Shown: positions 8,866 to 19,432, numbered from the stretch's first letter. The stretch is 64,000 nt of DNA from SZAS-79 sp963844255 (GCA_963844255.1 CAWJNP010000017.1:1-64000), one strand, 5' to 3'. A program made the numbers and translations. Notes: generated by a model from the sequence alone, not told the origin.

Positions 8866-11800
8866 ATGATGACCACTAAGTTTGGAAAGAACCGAATGGA
8901 AACTATTGGTATTAAGTTACGGAACGTGAACTTTGTAGGACTCGATGCAGATGATGCCGAAGTCATGTGCGAAGAAGAGTTGTTAGGGGCCAAAGAAAAT
9001 GTGAGAAAGCGGAAATCCCCGAGATTGTTGAAGTTGTCACAGGAGAAGGAGAAACAAATTAGAGAACGACTGCGATTGATTGAAGAACGTGAACGTAAAG
9101 AAAAAGAGACAGCACGTTCTCAATCCTCTTCAGACGAAGATGATGACGAGTACGAGTATGAAGGTGACAAGGACGATGACGAAGATGATGAAAACGAAGG
9201 AGTCTATATTCGTGATCAATTTGATGTGGAAATAGATGTATGGTCAGGTGAGACCAAGACTAAAGTTCGCCCTAGATCTGCTCCACATCCTACTTTTAGA
9301 AGAAATGTTGGTGAACGGCGGGTTCGTTATACGCCGTTGAGTTTGGAACAAGCGATTAAGTCAATGAAAGCATCACAGACGGAGATGCGTGGTGGCGAAG
9401 AATGTTTACGGGATGAATGTTATCGTGCCGTCATGGACATGTACAAACGTGATATGGCCATTCATTGTTCGCCCCTTGATTTACATCTGAAGGGTGGTAC
9501 AATTGAACCAGCATCGTATCATGTGACCACAGCTAAGGCCAAGGCTGATCACGCAAAGAATGCTATGGAAAACGGTGAAGGACCATCTCTTGCTCTATTA
9601 GGACTTGCAATGGTATTCGCAAAAAAGAGGAAGGAGCATTTTTGGTTAGATGCGGTACACATTGTGAAGACGATGTGCCAGGAACTAAAAATATCTATGC
9701 GGGAATTTCTGGAACGAAGATATCTTGTCTGCAAAACGACTGCTCGGAGTGGTCGTAACGATCGGAATTTTAATGAAAATGATCGTCGTGCATTCATTCA
9801 GAATTCTTTGGCATACCGAAAGAATAATCCGCTGCTGTTGAGAAGCGGAATGGAACACGGTAATGATGATATTTATCGCCATTTATCGAAGTCAATCAAT
9901 TTGTTGTACATGTACTTAACAGATTTTAATCTGCTTCGACATTATAACAGTGCGGACGATACCTATCTGATGCGAATTCCTGTGGAACAATCTCTTTTGT
10001 CCAAGATTATCCTGTATGTGTTGTATGTTCATATGGCCATGGGAGCGGTACGATATGTGTTTCAGTATTGTGAACCTTTTCGTACCTGGGATGCAACGGA
10101 AAAAAATTATTCCAAGGAAGAAAAAGATGCTCATTTCCAAATTTTGTTCGATTTAACAGATAAGATATTTTGTGATTGTGCCGATCAAAAGACAGTCGCA
10201 AACACTTTGTATAATATATCCTGCAAATTCGAATCGGAAGGAGATACGGAAACGGCTGTTCCTGATTGTATGGAATGGATGGAAAATCCTGGTATGTTTG
10301 TGAATATATCTAAACAATGGAGTCAATCGTGGACTATCGAACATGCATTGTTTTCGTCAGAACTTGCATTGATTAACATGATGATTGAGAAAGGGAAACG
10401 GTTAGAACAACCGAATTTGATTTACACTACCGCCAACGAAGGATGGGCAATGATCCGGTGGCAAAGTGTGCGTATGTATCAGAAGTACGTGAAAGCCGGT
10501 GATAAGAATCGTCAAAACAGTGACAAATCAGTTGTCAGTAATTGCGAACGCCGATACGAGATCGATCGAAATATTGCGTATCCAAGTGGAGACCAACGAA
10601 CGTACGAAGAAATCATTGGCGCCGAGTCGTTGGAAGAAGACGAAGACGATGAAGACGAGGGTATCAAGAATGGTCGTTCCGTCTCTGTATTAAATACTTG
10701 CAATGGAAATAAAAACGGGGATGGTTCAGTCGACAGTACGGAAACTAACGAAGGACCGTCCGGTACGATCAAAAACGGTGCTTCAGTCGATAATTCAGAT
10801 TCGGAAGATGGCTCCGACAACATCCAACAGAAAGATGACGATATTTCAGTTGAAAGTATGGATAAGACAAACAATACGAATTTGGACAGCACGAACGAGG
10901 TAAACGACGTAAAGGAGAAAATCCACGAAGAGGATACTTCAGTTGAAAGCACAGATGAAGATGAGACGAAGGACACGGAGAGGAAAAGCGATGACGTAGA
11001 GAGTACTACAACGTTTCCACTCAGTGATAAGGAAGATATGGATGAAAGTGCCCATGCAAGTGTTCTCTCGAGTACGTCGGTTGACGAGAAAGGATGTGAA
11101 ACGAATATCGTTCAAGAAAAGGCGGCAGGATCCAATGTTCCCGATAATGTCACCATCACTCCTCCAAAAAGCAAATCTAAAAGGACGTGGAATAGGTCGT
11201 CGTTAAGACCGAAACGGAAGCGGATAAATGGTCGTGTCTTACCTTTACATCGTAAAAAAAGTCGTCGCCGGTCAAAATTGAATCAATATCGAATTGGTAA
11301 CAATGAAATCAATGAAGGTGTAGGCAAACAAGGACTGGAACAGGATGACAAATGTGTTAGTGAAAACAAAACCGACGAAACTGATGACGAAGACGTTGAA
11401 GCAAACGGGTACGAATGCAGTGAGAAGAAAAACGACAATTCTCGTGACACTAGCAAAGACGGTATGGGTAGCGGTGACGAATCGGATATTGGTTCGGAAA
11501 TCGTGACACAAACCGAAAATGGGAGAGGTGCGGAAACGAATACTGTTGCATCCGTTGATACGGAAACACGACAGTTCGTTGATGAGTGCAAATACAACCA
11601 AGAAGAGAAGTTCGTTCGGCCAATGCACAACCTGGATGAAACCGTGATGAAAATCGTCAAAATGAAGTCTGATATAGATTCCTCAATATCTCCCCTCAAC
11701 TTAGCGTCATACGCTCTAAAACTGAAGAACATGTCGGAGAACGATCTCAGGATCGAGGGTGGTAGATTGGCAACAATGAAACCAAATGAACGGTCTTCTA

Positions 11801-14253
11801 TTGCGAAACAAGTTGCGATACTTCGTCAAACGTGTACGCGGTCTGATATTAATACAAAAAAGACATCAACGTTTCGGATTTGGCCAAAATCCAACTGGAA
11901 ATATGATGATTATATCAAGAAGAATTGTAAATCTCAATTCAGTAATATGAAACTTGCGTCTGTTGACGACGTAAAGATGTTCTCACCGACACTAATTATA
12001 CATGGAGAGATGGTTAATGTGCTGTTGAGATGCAGTCCACTAGAAGTGTACGTCGCTAGAAAGTTGAGCCGTTTGTTACACGGATTTGAATGTCAAACAT
12101 CCATTTCCATTGATGATATAACGGATATTGGAGTATTCAACATACCCATATCTGCACCCGTATGTTCAAAGTCCGGTTTGTCTGTTGTTCGACCTATCCG
12201 TCACGGAAACAAATATTTTCCGGCAAATATAGAACAAATGATGAAAACAATTGACATGGCAGATATATTTGATTTCGTTTTAAATTACGGCGACGGAATT
12301 AACAAATCGCTTTCTGTGGATACCACGAGAGAAGGATCGCAGAAAGAATCAATGTACAATTATCGCGTTGAATTTGGTGTTGCAGGCAACAGTTTCGACG
12401 AACGTACCGAAGACGAGAAAAAAAGAGGTGAACGTGGAAAAGTGAGCGGACGTCTACTCGGATTGAAGTATTTTCGTCATTTTGAAAAAAGAAATGGATC
12501 AAAAGGTCGAGAGAAAGTGCAGAAACTATGTACAGATCTTGGTAAATTGTTTGATATGTTATCAGACACATCGGATAAGATACGTGGATGCAACATCGAG
12601 GATCATCCATGTCCTTTCTTTTCAGATTCAAGACGTTATCAAAAGTTTGCCGTCAGAGTTCGAGAGTTGCTGCGTGCAAAAAGAATGCGAAACGAATGGT
12701 GCAGTATTCAAATCAAATGTATAAATCGAGGGGACGTGACCGATGAACATTTGGATATTAACAACTGTTCCTGGACGGGATATGACGTAACTCAGACTCT
12801 CTGTTTCATATACAAGGACGAAATTGGATTACTCTGGTCAATCAAGTTTATCGCCAACTCACGGAAGCAAGCTGGGAATGCCACAATTCCTGATTTCAAC
12901 GTTATACGGAGTGCGTTGGAACGTCAATTGAACGCAATCAATAATGATTATTTTTGGTTGTTCGCAAACAACGTCAAAGGTGAATACAATGATGATGACA
13001 AGGTGAATGTATCAGCAAAAGATTTCCGTAACTTTTATCTTCATGACGGGATGCCGTGGACAACTGAGAATATTGCATCAGCAACAAAAAAGGGAGATAG
13101 GGTTGATTGTATTCATATGCGTTGTCTGCAAACCGTATCAGCCATACAACGTGATTTATTTCTGTCTGGAGAAATATGTGGGATATACGATGTGCGACGT
13201 TGTAACCCAAACATTTTGTTATCGAATTTGTTGGAGCTTGGAATTGTTGCATGTTATCAGAATTCACCGAAACGGTTTTACTACTTGTGTCATGATACAC
13301 AGAATCGAAAGCCTGCATACCGACCTGATACTGAGAAGCAAGTAACCAATGCATTCGAATATTACCATCAAGCCATGGAGAAATTTGGTTCCTTTGTTGG
13401 TGGGAGTGACAATCGATGTAGTTCTACCGGAATTGATTTTAAGGAAGTTTACTTGACTGATTATGATGATAAAGTGAACGGCGTGATGGCTCGTGTAAAG
13501 AGGGAGATCATTTCGTTGTGCGAATGGATCAACGGTTGTACTTTTGAGGAAGACGAATTGGAGGATCGGACAAAGCAACGTGTAGTTATTACCATTGGAG
13601 AATATCGACGGAAAATTGACGAAGTCGTAACCAAACTACGAAATATCAATACCTCATCTGGCAAAACGGTCGAAATTGGGGTATTTCGATTGCTTCTATT
13701 GCTACAAATTTGTGCGTTGAGTGGTCTTTATTTAGAACCCCATCCAATATGCACTAAGTTAGTATTTGCTTCTCGACATACAGGAGCTGTGATGTTAATA
13801 AAAGAACACATTTATAATTATCAACAACGGCAAAGAAGGAAGAGAGAGGAAGAGAAGTTGTCTTCGAATGTCTGTAACAATGAGAACTCTACGGAAGACG
13901 ATGAAGGAGTTTTACTTAATCCTGAAGGATTGATTGTTCCCCTTACTAAACGACAACGTATGGTGGATGATAATATTTCAGTGACAGAAGATTACATTGA
14001 TTATGCGTTGGGAAGGTTCTCGAAGAGTTTCGATTTGAATGATTTTGATCGATACGGAGCAATGGATACAATCGGTTGTGAGTCGCAAACAAAAAGGAGA
14101 GAAGGAAATGTGGTGGATGCATTTATCCAAGGACAATGTCTGCACACGTTACGACCTGATGGACGTCCTGTCCATAAACCATACGAAGAAAAGAGATGGA
14201 TTCCTCTGTTTGCTATGAATACAATGTGGAAAGTCAATGAAAACCGTGATTAG
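8866..14253 (+). CDS. Very large unknown acidic protein, 1795 residues
   Basis: This is a single uninterrupted frame of 5.4 kb. The N terminus is charged, with a coiled-coil-like Glu/Arg/Lys segment (about residues 50-85) and an acidic run of Asp/Glu (about 88-115). Residues 120-590 look globular. Residues about 590-940 are a low-complexity Ser/Thr/Asp/Glu region with loose repeats around DxSVES. It is broken by a strongly basic patch near 765-810 (LRPKRKRINGR, HRKKSRRRSK) that resembles a nuclear localisation signal. The C-terminal 850 residues look globular again. I recognise no enzyme motif. ATG codons at 8866 and 8869 are both possible starts. The 3' end has been duplicated downstream (14,698-14,893). 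Confidence 0.8.
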   Translation: MMTTKFGKNRMETIGIKLRNVNFVGLDADDAEVMCEEELLGAKENVRKRKSPRLLKLSQEKEKQIRERLRLIEERERKEKETARSQSSSDEDDDEYEYEGDKDDDEDDENEGVYIRDQFDVEIDVWSGETKTKVRPRSAPHPTFRRNVGERRVRYTPLSLEQAIKSMKASQTEMRGGEECLRDECYRAVMDMYKRDMAIHCSPLDLHLKGGTIEPASYHVTTAKAKADHAKNAMENGEGPSLALLGLAMVFAKKRKEHFWLDAVHIVKTMCQELKISMREFLERRYLVCKTTARSGRNDRNFNENDRRAFIQNSLAYRKNNPLLLRSGMEHGNDDIYRHLSKSINLLYMYLTDFNLLRHYNSADDTYLMRIPVEQSLLSKIILYVLYVHMAMGAVRYVFQYCEPFRTWDATEKNYSKEEKDAHFQILFDLTDKIFCDCADQKTVANTLYNISCKFESEGDTETAVPDCMEWMENPGMFVNISKQWSQSWTIEHALFSSELALINMMIEKGKRLEQPNLIYTTANEGWAMIRWQSVRMYQKYVKAGDKNRQNSDKSVVSNCERRYEIDRNIAYPSGDQRTYEEIIGAESLEEDEDDEDEGIKNGRSVSVLNTCNGNKNGDGSVDSTETNEGPSGTIKNGASVDNSDSEDGSDNIQQKDDDISVESMDKTNNTNLDSTNEVNDVKEKIHEEDTSVESTDEDETKDTERKSDDVESTTTFPLSDKEDMDESAHASVLSSTSVDEKGCETNIVQEKAAGSNVPDNVTITPPKSKSKRTWNRSSLRPKRKRINGRVLPLHRKKSRRRSKLNQYRIGNNEINEGVGKQGLEQDDKCVSENKTDETDDEDVEANGYECSEKKNDNSRDTSKDGMGSGDESDIGSEIVTQTENGRGAETNTVASVDTETRQFVDECKYNQEEKFVRPMHNLDETVMKIVKMKSDIDSSISPLNLASYALKLKNMSENDLRIEGGRLATMKPNERSSIAKQVAILRQTCTRSDINTKKTSTFRIWPKSNWKYDDYIKKNCKSQFSNMKLASVDDVKMFSPTLIIHGEMVNVLLRCSPLEVYVARKLSRLLHGFECQTSISIDDITDIGVFNIPISAPVCSKSGLSVVRPIRHGNKYFPANIEQMMKTIDMADIFDFVLNYGDGINKSLSVDTTREGSQKESMYNYRVEFGVAGNSFDERTEDEKKRGERGKVSGRLLGLKYFRHFEKRNGSKGREKVQKLCTDLGKLFDMLSDTSDKIRGCNIEDHPCPFFSDSRRYQKFAVRVRELLRAKRMRNEWCSIQIKCINRGDVTDEHLDINNCSWTGYDVTQTLCFIYKDEIGLLWSIKFIANSRKQAGNATIPDFNVIRSALERQLNAINNDYFWLFANNVKGEYNDDDKVNVSAKDFRNFYLHDGMPWTTENIASATKKGDRVDCIHMRCLQTVSAIQRDLFLSGEICGIYDVRRCNPNILLSNLLELGIVACYQNSPKRFYYLCHDTQNRKPAYRPDTEKQVTNAFEYYHQAMEKFGSFVGGSDNRCSSTGIDFKEVYLTDYDDKVNGVMARVKREIISLCEWINGCTFEEDELEDRTKQRVVITIGEYRRKIDEVVTKLRNINTSSGKTVEIGVFRLLLLLQICALSGLYLEPHPICTKLVFASRHTGAVMLIKEHIYNYQQRQRRKREEEKLSSNVCNNENSTEDDEGVLLNPEGLIVPLTKRQRMVDDNISVTEDYIDYALGRFSKSFDLNDFDRYGAMDTIGCESQTKRREGNVVDAFIQGQCLHTLRPDGRPVHKPYEEKRWIPLFAMNTMWKVNENRD

Positions 14254-15201
14254 TTGTCAGAAATATTTTCTTTGCAAAACACAAGTATTGCACTCGTTAT
14301 TGGAAATACAATGTGAAAGGAAATGGAATTGATTGGGGGATTGATTGGAGATTTGATTTGGATTTGGGTATTGATGGTGGTTGTAATCAGCCATGTAATT
14401 GGGTATTCTGTATTATGGTACAAGAAGAAACTGTGAAAATGGATGTGGTAAAAGCGCAGATTCTTCGGATGCATGGTGGACAATCAAGCATTTGCTGTCG
14501 GAGGCATAATGTTCCTTTGGTAGTTGTTCCTACACGAATTCATGTACATTGCTGTGTTTCCTTGCATGTAATATATATATATATATACATAATTTTAATG
14601 ATTGAAATAATATACGAGAAACATCATAGCACGTAAACATTGATTGCTTAACAGGAGACGGGCAACGCGAATAGTCGCTTCGAGACCAGATCAGATACTG
14701 ATCGCAAACAAAGAGGAGATAAGGAAATGTGGTGGATGCATTTATCAAAGGAGAACGTCTGCACACGTTACGACCTGATGGACGTTCTGTTTATAAACCA
14801 TACGGAGAAAAGACATGAACCCCTCTGTTTGCTATGAATACAATATGGAAAGTCAATGCAAACTGTCATTAGTTGTCAGAAATATTTCTTGCATATAATA
14901 TATATACATAAAATTTTAATGATTGAAATAATACACGAGAAACATGAATGCTTAGCAGCAGATCACAACGTGAACAGGAGGTCGGATCAGATATTGATTG
15001 ATCGTGTTGAAATTATGATACTTTCAATGAAAGATTGTTCTCTTCATACAATGTCGGGGACAGAAAAATTTTCACGGGAAGCATGATTGTACACAAATAT
15101 CGAGCTGCTTATCAGCAGACGGCCGACGCGAACAGTCGCGTCAAGGCCGAATCAGTCGTCGATTGATTGTTTCGAAATTATGATAGTTTTCATGAAAGGT
15201 T
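14254..15201. repeat. Decayed duplications of the 3' end of the 8866 gene
   Basis: Bases 14,698-14,893 repeat about 14,080-14,275, the last 170 coding bases plus the stop region of the upstream gene, with substitutions and a frame break. An AT-rich block (TATATACATAA, then TTTTAATGATTGAAATAAT) occurs at about 14,570-14,630 and again at 14,895-14,950. A further related pair (GAAATTATGATA, then ATGAAAG) lies at 15,008-15,031 and 15,172-15,200. The region looks like serial tandem duplication of a gene end, with no intact gene. Confidence 0.7.
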
Positions 15202-16020
15202 TTACTTTTCATTCAAGGAGAGAAAGGGGAATACTTCTGTTGAAAAACGTTCAAGCAATAGGTTGACAGCTAGTTGTGGAGCCATACAATCTGGACAAAC
15301 GTGTGCAGCAATAAAGTGGCTCAATTCTTTGACCAATACGACGTGTATCGAAATTTTATATTCTCTTACAATTAGGATACTTCGTCGTACAACTTCCACA
15401 ATACTTGTAATTGGTAACTTGTTTATGATATTTCGCCAAAATTTCTCGTTGTCTAGACCATATCCAGGATCAACAACATCCTCCCAACTGTATTGTAATA
15501 TTTCGAAAAGATTGGTATTTGCACCATCTATTATGCTTGTAATCATATTCGGTGTGATCAGATGCGAAGGAATACCATGTCGCCGTTGTACATGCTGTAA
15601 TATTGCCGTTGTATATGTTTCAAACAAATCTTTATGATAGGATTTCCTTATCCAAACGTTACACAATTTCCATACGACAGTTCGAGCAGCTAAATTAACT
15701 CTGCTGTAATACGCATGAAAATAAATCCAGGATAAGGAATCGTCCAAAAAGCATTGTTGCACCGTTGTAACATTTTCCTTGTGGCGAAAGTCAATGTCGA
15801 AATAGTCATTTTTTTCGGCCATTATCTGGACTTTTTCTATCATGTAGTCGGTAGTCGTTTTCCAACGAGCATGAATAGGATCCTGAATTATGACTTGTTC
15901 CATGTATTCTCCAAGTAATGCAGAAAAAATATGTTCTCTATTCCTAATCATCAATGTTTTTATCGTTCGACATGTTGTTTTGGTGTTATCATCATCGGAT
16001 ATGTACGAGGAATTGTTCAT
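15202..16020 (-). CDS. Unknown protein, paralogue of the gene at 18,201-19,181
   Basis: This 272-residue single-exon frame is predicted largely helical. Its middle and C-terminal parts align with the neighbouring 326-residue protein. Shared landmarks include FLDxxxSxxxFHxYYSR, then a HGI about 55 residues on, then IPxxxxVxxxR followed by a hydrophobic helix. No known family is recognised. The two paralogues flank the F-box/BspA gene and are both on the minus strand. The start codon lies inside a 58-base tandem duplication, so a second ATG in similar context exists upstream at 16,084. Confidence 0.7.
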   Translation of the reverse strand: MNNSSYISDDDNTKTTCRTIKTLMIRNREHIFSALLGEYMEQVIIQDPIHARWKTTTDYMIEKVQIMAEKNDYFDIDFRHKENVTTVQQCFLDDSLSWIYFHAYYSRVNLAARTVVWKLCNVWIRKSYHKDLFETYTTAILQHVQRRHGIPSHLITPNMITSIIDGANTNLFEILQYSWEDVVDPGYGLDNEKFWRNIINKLPITSIVEVVRRSILIVREYKISIHVVLVKELSHFIAAHVCPDCMAPQLAVNLLLERFSTEVFPFLSLNEK

Positions 16021-16122
16021 TGATGTTTTCTTTTTGTTTCTAGAAGTTTATGAGGTACTCTGATACGTACGAGGAATTGTTCATTGATGTTTTCTTTTTG
16101 TTTCTAGAATTTTATGAGGTAC
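16001..16122. repeat. 58-base tandem duplication over a start codon
   Basis: Unit 16,001-16,058 recurs at 16,065-16,122 with two mismatches. It covers the first six codons and 5' flank of the minus-strand gene. The outer copy makes a short upstream ORF (MNNSSYVSEYLINF, stop) that could dampen translation of the main frame. Confidence 0.8.
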
Positions 16123-16485
16123 ATTTCTTTGGAACATATATGAATAGTTGTCTTTGCTTTCAGTAGTATTGGAATAGTAATCTATCGTAGTGTTTGGGTT
16201 AACTCAATTGAGATTTTGTCATGTCCTGTAAGACTTAAGTGAATATCAGCAGACAGACGGTCAATGAAACAGTTCGTTATTATTACAAAATCTTAATGGT
16301 TTGTTACTGTAGATACAGGCAAGAACTATTGTGTTCGTTACAATCATAGTCAATGTGAATATGTAGAACTTACTGTTATCCAACAGGGATATTCATTTCT
16401 TCTTATTTCTTGGACATCATATTAATTGTATTTGACATAAAGTGAAACTATCTATTCGTTAAAAGAGAAGTATTGAACGGACAAA
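16123..16485. promoter_or_regulatory. Divergent intergenic region
   Basis: AT-rich spacer between the minus-strand gene starting at 16,020 and the plus-strand gene at 16,486. Promoters for both are expected here, but no specific element can be assigned. Confidence 0.3.
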
Positions 16486-18105
16486 ATGGAAATATTTACC
16501 AACGAGATGGAAGGACGTTGTAAAAACGACATTGTATTCACTGAGAAGGCCATAGAAGTAATGCACGAATGTTTTTCTGCTGGTAACATTTCTGACAGTG
16601 AAACCTTGACGTCGGAACCAAATTATATACTAGCCGCAATATTTTCTTATCTCCATCCTGTGGATCTAGCTCGAAATAAAAAACCCGTCTCTCGTAGATT
16701 TCGAGAAGCAGCTGCTATTGCTAGGACTGAACAAAGTAATAAATCCTTTGGGTATCGGCATGAGGAACTCCGATGGGCAGTTCGTTGGTATTGTTCAGAA
16801 AACGAACGTAAAGTCGAGGCGGTGAAAAGAGTGTACGGCAATAACATAACGTTCTGGAAAGTTACAGACGTTCGAGATTTTCAATTCTTGTTTGGGAATC
16901 TAAACCATTTTAACGAACCTTTGGATTGGGACACAAGTAACGCCACAAATATGGATTACATGTTCTATGAATGTTCCCATTTTGATCAAGATCTAGGACG
17001 ATGGAATGTCAGCAGCGTTACGTCTATGCACGGAATGTTTTCAGGAGCATATTCATATAAAGGAACAAATATCAACGGATGGAATGTAGGTGCCGTAACC
17101 AGTATGGAACGAATGTTCCACAATGCACTGGCATTTGTCGGTGATATATCAAACTGGAAGGTAAATCATGTAACGACCATGAAAGGTATGTTTTGTTCGG
17201 CCTCACAATATTCTGGAAATGGGATCGGAAAATGGGATGTATCAGGTGTCACCGATATGAGTTCTATGTTCAATGCAGCAATATCATTTGATGCTGATAT
17301 ATCTGGTTGGAACGTTTCGTCAGTCTATAGTATGGAATCCATGTTCGCAGGAGCGAGACGGTTCAATCAAAACCTAAATGTCTGGGACACTTCCTCTGTT
17401 CGCAGCATGCATGAGATGTTTGCCAGGACGAATGTCTTTAACGGTACTATTTCAGCTTGGAACGTTTCGGCCGTACATGACATGCATGGAATGTTTTCGT
17501 TGGCAGAAGTCTTCAATCAGGATCTGAATGGATGGGATACATCCTCTGTGACGAACATGAAAGGAATGTTCTATGGTGCAACCAACTTTAATGGTGCTAT
17601 TAGTGAGTTCAATACATCATGTGTCATTGATTTTTCTTCCATGTTCCATAATGCCACAAGCTTCGACCAACCGATTGACCAGTGGGATCCTTCTAGCTGT
17701 GAGACGTTTCATTCAATGTTTTGTCATGCACGTCATTTTAATCAACCATTGAATCGTTGGGGGCGAAAGTTGGGAAAAGCGATCACTATGAACAGAATGT
17801 TTTGCTGTGCAATACGTTTCAATCAGGATTTGTCGAGTTGGGATCTGACGAACGTTTTTGACATGCGTGCTATGTTTCAAGGCGCGGAAAATTTTCACCA
17901 AGATTTGTCTTCCTGGGACACACGTCATGTTGGATATATCAATAAGATGTTTGACATGTGTCCTGCGTACTCGGTGGTGGATAATTGGATGTGGAAAAAC
18001 ATTGATCAGTTAACACATGAAGAGTATGGTTGTGTATGTTCAAAATGTTTTCGTCTTTCGCATTTGCAGTACTGTAATTGTGCCGCTTGTCGATTGGACA
18101 ATTGA
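16486..18105 (+). CDS. F-box-like protein with BspA-type (DUF285) repeats
   Basis: This is a 539-residue single-exon protein. Residues about 44-80 (NYILAAIFSYLHPVDLAR, then VSRRFREAA) fit an F-box. From about residue 130 to 500 there are some 14 consecutive repeats of about 25 residues with the consensus W(D/N)xSSVxxMxxMFxxAxxFN, the hallmark of DUF285/BspA repeats, which form a curved repeat fold. The C terminus is Cys-rich (CVCSKC, then CNCAAC) and may bind zinc. There is no signal peptide, so the protein is probably intracellular. By family knowledge the F-box would dock to Skp1 of an SCF ubiquitin ligase and the repeats would bind the target. Such repeat proteins are numerous in diatoms, and F-box fusion is the unusual part. 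Confidence 0.85.
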   Translation: MEIFTNEMEGRCKNDIVFTEKAIEVMHECFSAGNISDSETLTSEPNYILAAIFSYLHPVDLARNKKPVSRRFREAAAIARTEQSNKSFGYRHEELRWAVRWYCSENERKVEAVKRVYGNNITFWKVTDVRDFQFLFGNLNHFNEPLDWDTSNATNMDYMFYECSHFDQDLGRWNVSSVTSMHGMFSGAYSYKGTNINGWNVGAVTSMERMFHNALAFVGDISNWKVNHVTTMKGMFCSASQYSGNGIGKWDVSGVTDMSSMFNAAISFDADISGWNVSSVYSMESMFAGARRFNQNLNVWDTSSVRSMHEMFARTNVFNGTISAWNVSAVHDMHGMFSLAEVFNQDLNGWDTSSVTNMKGMFYGATNFNGAISEFNTSCVIDFSSMFHNATSFDQPIDQWDPSSCETFHSMFCHARHFNQPLNRWGRKLGKAITMNRMFCCAIRFNQDLSSWDLTNVFDMRAMFQGAENFHQDLSSWDTRHVGYINKMFDMCPAYSVVDNWMWKNIDQLTHEEYGCVCSKCFRLSHLQYCNCAACRLDN

Positions 18106-18200
18106 CAGTTGACGACTCTCATATTTCTGAGAATTCTGAATATTCTATGATCATGATGTATGAATGGCTATAAATTATTCAATATACTGCTAAAGTTCAT

Positions 18201-19181
18201 TTATTTCGTGTATGTTTCTCTTGTTTTGAAATTACTTGGTAGACCAGAATCAAGAATGTTAATTTTTTCGTTGAATTGTAATTCGTTGGATTGGTATCGA
18301 AAATGATCTAATCTTCTTAAAAATTTGTCCATGAATTTGAAAAACAAAGGATTCGATAGAGAGACGGATTGATCACATGATTTCTTCATCCATTGTTGTA
18401 ATGCACGCTTTATAAGATAGGAAAGCGAATAAGATGCAGTATCTTGGGACCATTCGATGAGACATTTTCGAAAAATGTCAACAACTTCTAAGTACGGAAT
18501 TATCTGTATCTTCTTCCAAGTTACATTATCATTCTTCATGTATGCCTCGTCAGTATATTCATCAGTATATTGAATCCAGGTCCGAACGTTATTGATTGAT
18601 CCTCGGAGAATACCCTCGATCATTCCTTTGGTTATATTTTGAACATCAATTCCGTGATAATATTTTATATGTTGACACAAGACTAAACCAAAGCAATGTG
18701 TATATTGGTTTGCAGCTTCCTGTAAATGACGTATCAAGAAAACGGATTCAAGTTGTCGTTCTAATATTATTCTCAAAATAATGCACAACGCTCGTTGTGC
18801 TGGTATTTTGCATCTGGAGTAATATGTGTGAAAGAACATGACGCTTCCGTAGTGATCCAAAAATGTATTCTGAATATAGGTTCTGGTAGCATTACAATGT
18901 ATCATATGGAAAGGGCAATTCCAACATTCTTGTTCAATCACATGCATAAGATGATCTATTAGTGTTGTGTGCTTATGATTGTCTTGAACGTACTTTCCCG
19001 TGACAAGTAGACCATGAAGTAGCTGATTAACAATAACAATATTGATGCGATATTGAAAATACTTTTCAATGGTTTGTCTGACTCTGATCTCCGTCCAATC
19101 ATTATAGCTTAAGACAAGCCTACTGTATGAAGCATCTGATTTCTCACAAGGTGAGTCATCGTCGATAACCACAGGATTCAT
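18201..19181 (-). CDS. Unknown protein, paralogue of the gene at 15,202-16,020
   Basis: This 326-residue single-exon frame is convergent with the F-box gene, 96 bases from its stop. It is mostly helical and contains FLDHYGSVMFFHTYYSR, YYHGIDVQ and IPYLEVVDIFRKC, each of which has a counterpart at the same spacing in the 272-residue protein 2 kb away. It has a longer N terminus and a basic C-terminal extension. No family is recognised. The pair looks like an old local duplication. Confidence 0.7.
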   Translation of the reverse strand: MNPVVIDDDSPCEKSDASYSRLVLSYNDWTEIRVRQTIEKYFQYRINIVIVNQLLHGLLVTGKYVQDNHKHTTLIDHLMHVIEQECWNCPFHMIHCNATRTYIQNTFLDHYGSVMFFHTYYSRCKIPAQRALCIILRIILERQLESVFLIRHLQEAANQYTHCFGLVLCQHIKYYHGIDVQNITKGMIEGILRGSINNVRTWIQYTDEYTDEAYMKNDNVTWKKIQIIPYLEVVDIFRKCLIEWSQDTASYSLSYLIKRALQQWMKKSCDQSVSLSNPLFFKFMDKFLRRLDHFRYQSNELQFNEKINILDSGLPSNFKTRETYTK

Positions 19182-19295
19182 GATTTAAAACGATTGACAG
19201 TGAATGATGTATTTGTATTTTGTTCCAAATATTATGATTTCTTATTTGTTATGACTAACAAAACAGTTATTCAATAGGACAGAACATATACTTAT

Positions 19296-19318
19296 CAAGT
19301 ACTTCTTGAAGTACTTTT
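19296..19318. repeat. AAGTACTT palindrome pair
   Basis: CAAGTACTTCTTGAAGTACTT is an almost perfect inverted repeat and matches the clusters near 1350 and 4370. Confidence 0.6.
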
Positions 19319-19432
19319 TTCTCTTTCTGAAGAAGATACAGTATTTCGAGAAGCCCGCTTGTGTATCATCATACATAATCATACATAATCAAGATTCCAC
19401 ATATACTCATATATTTCAATAGTTGGTCTTTT

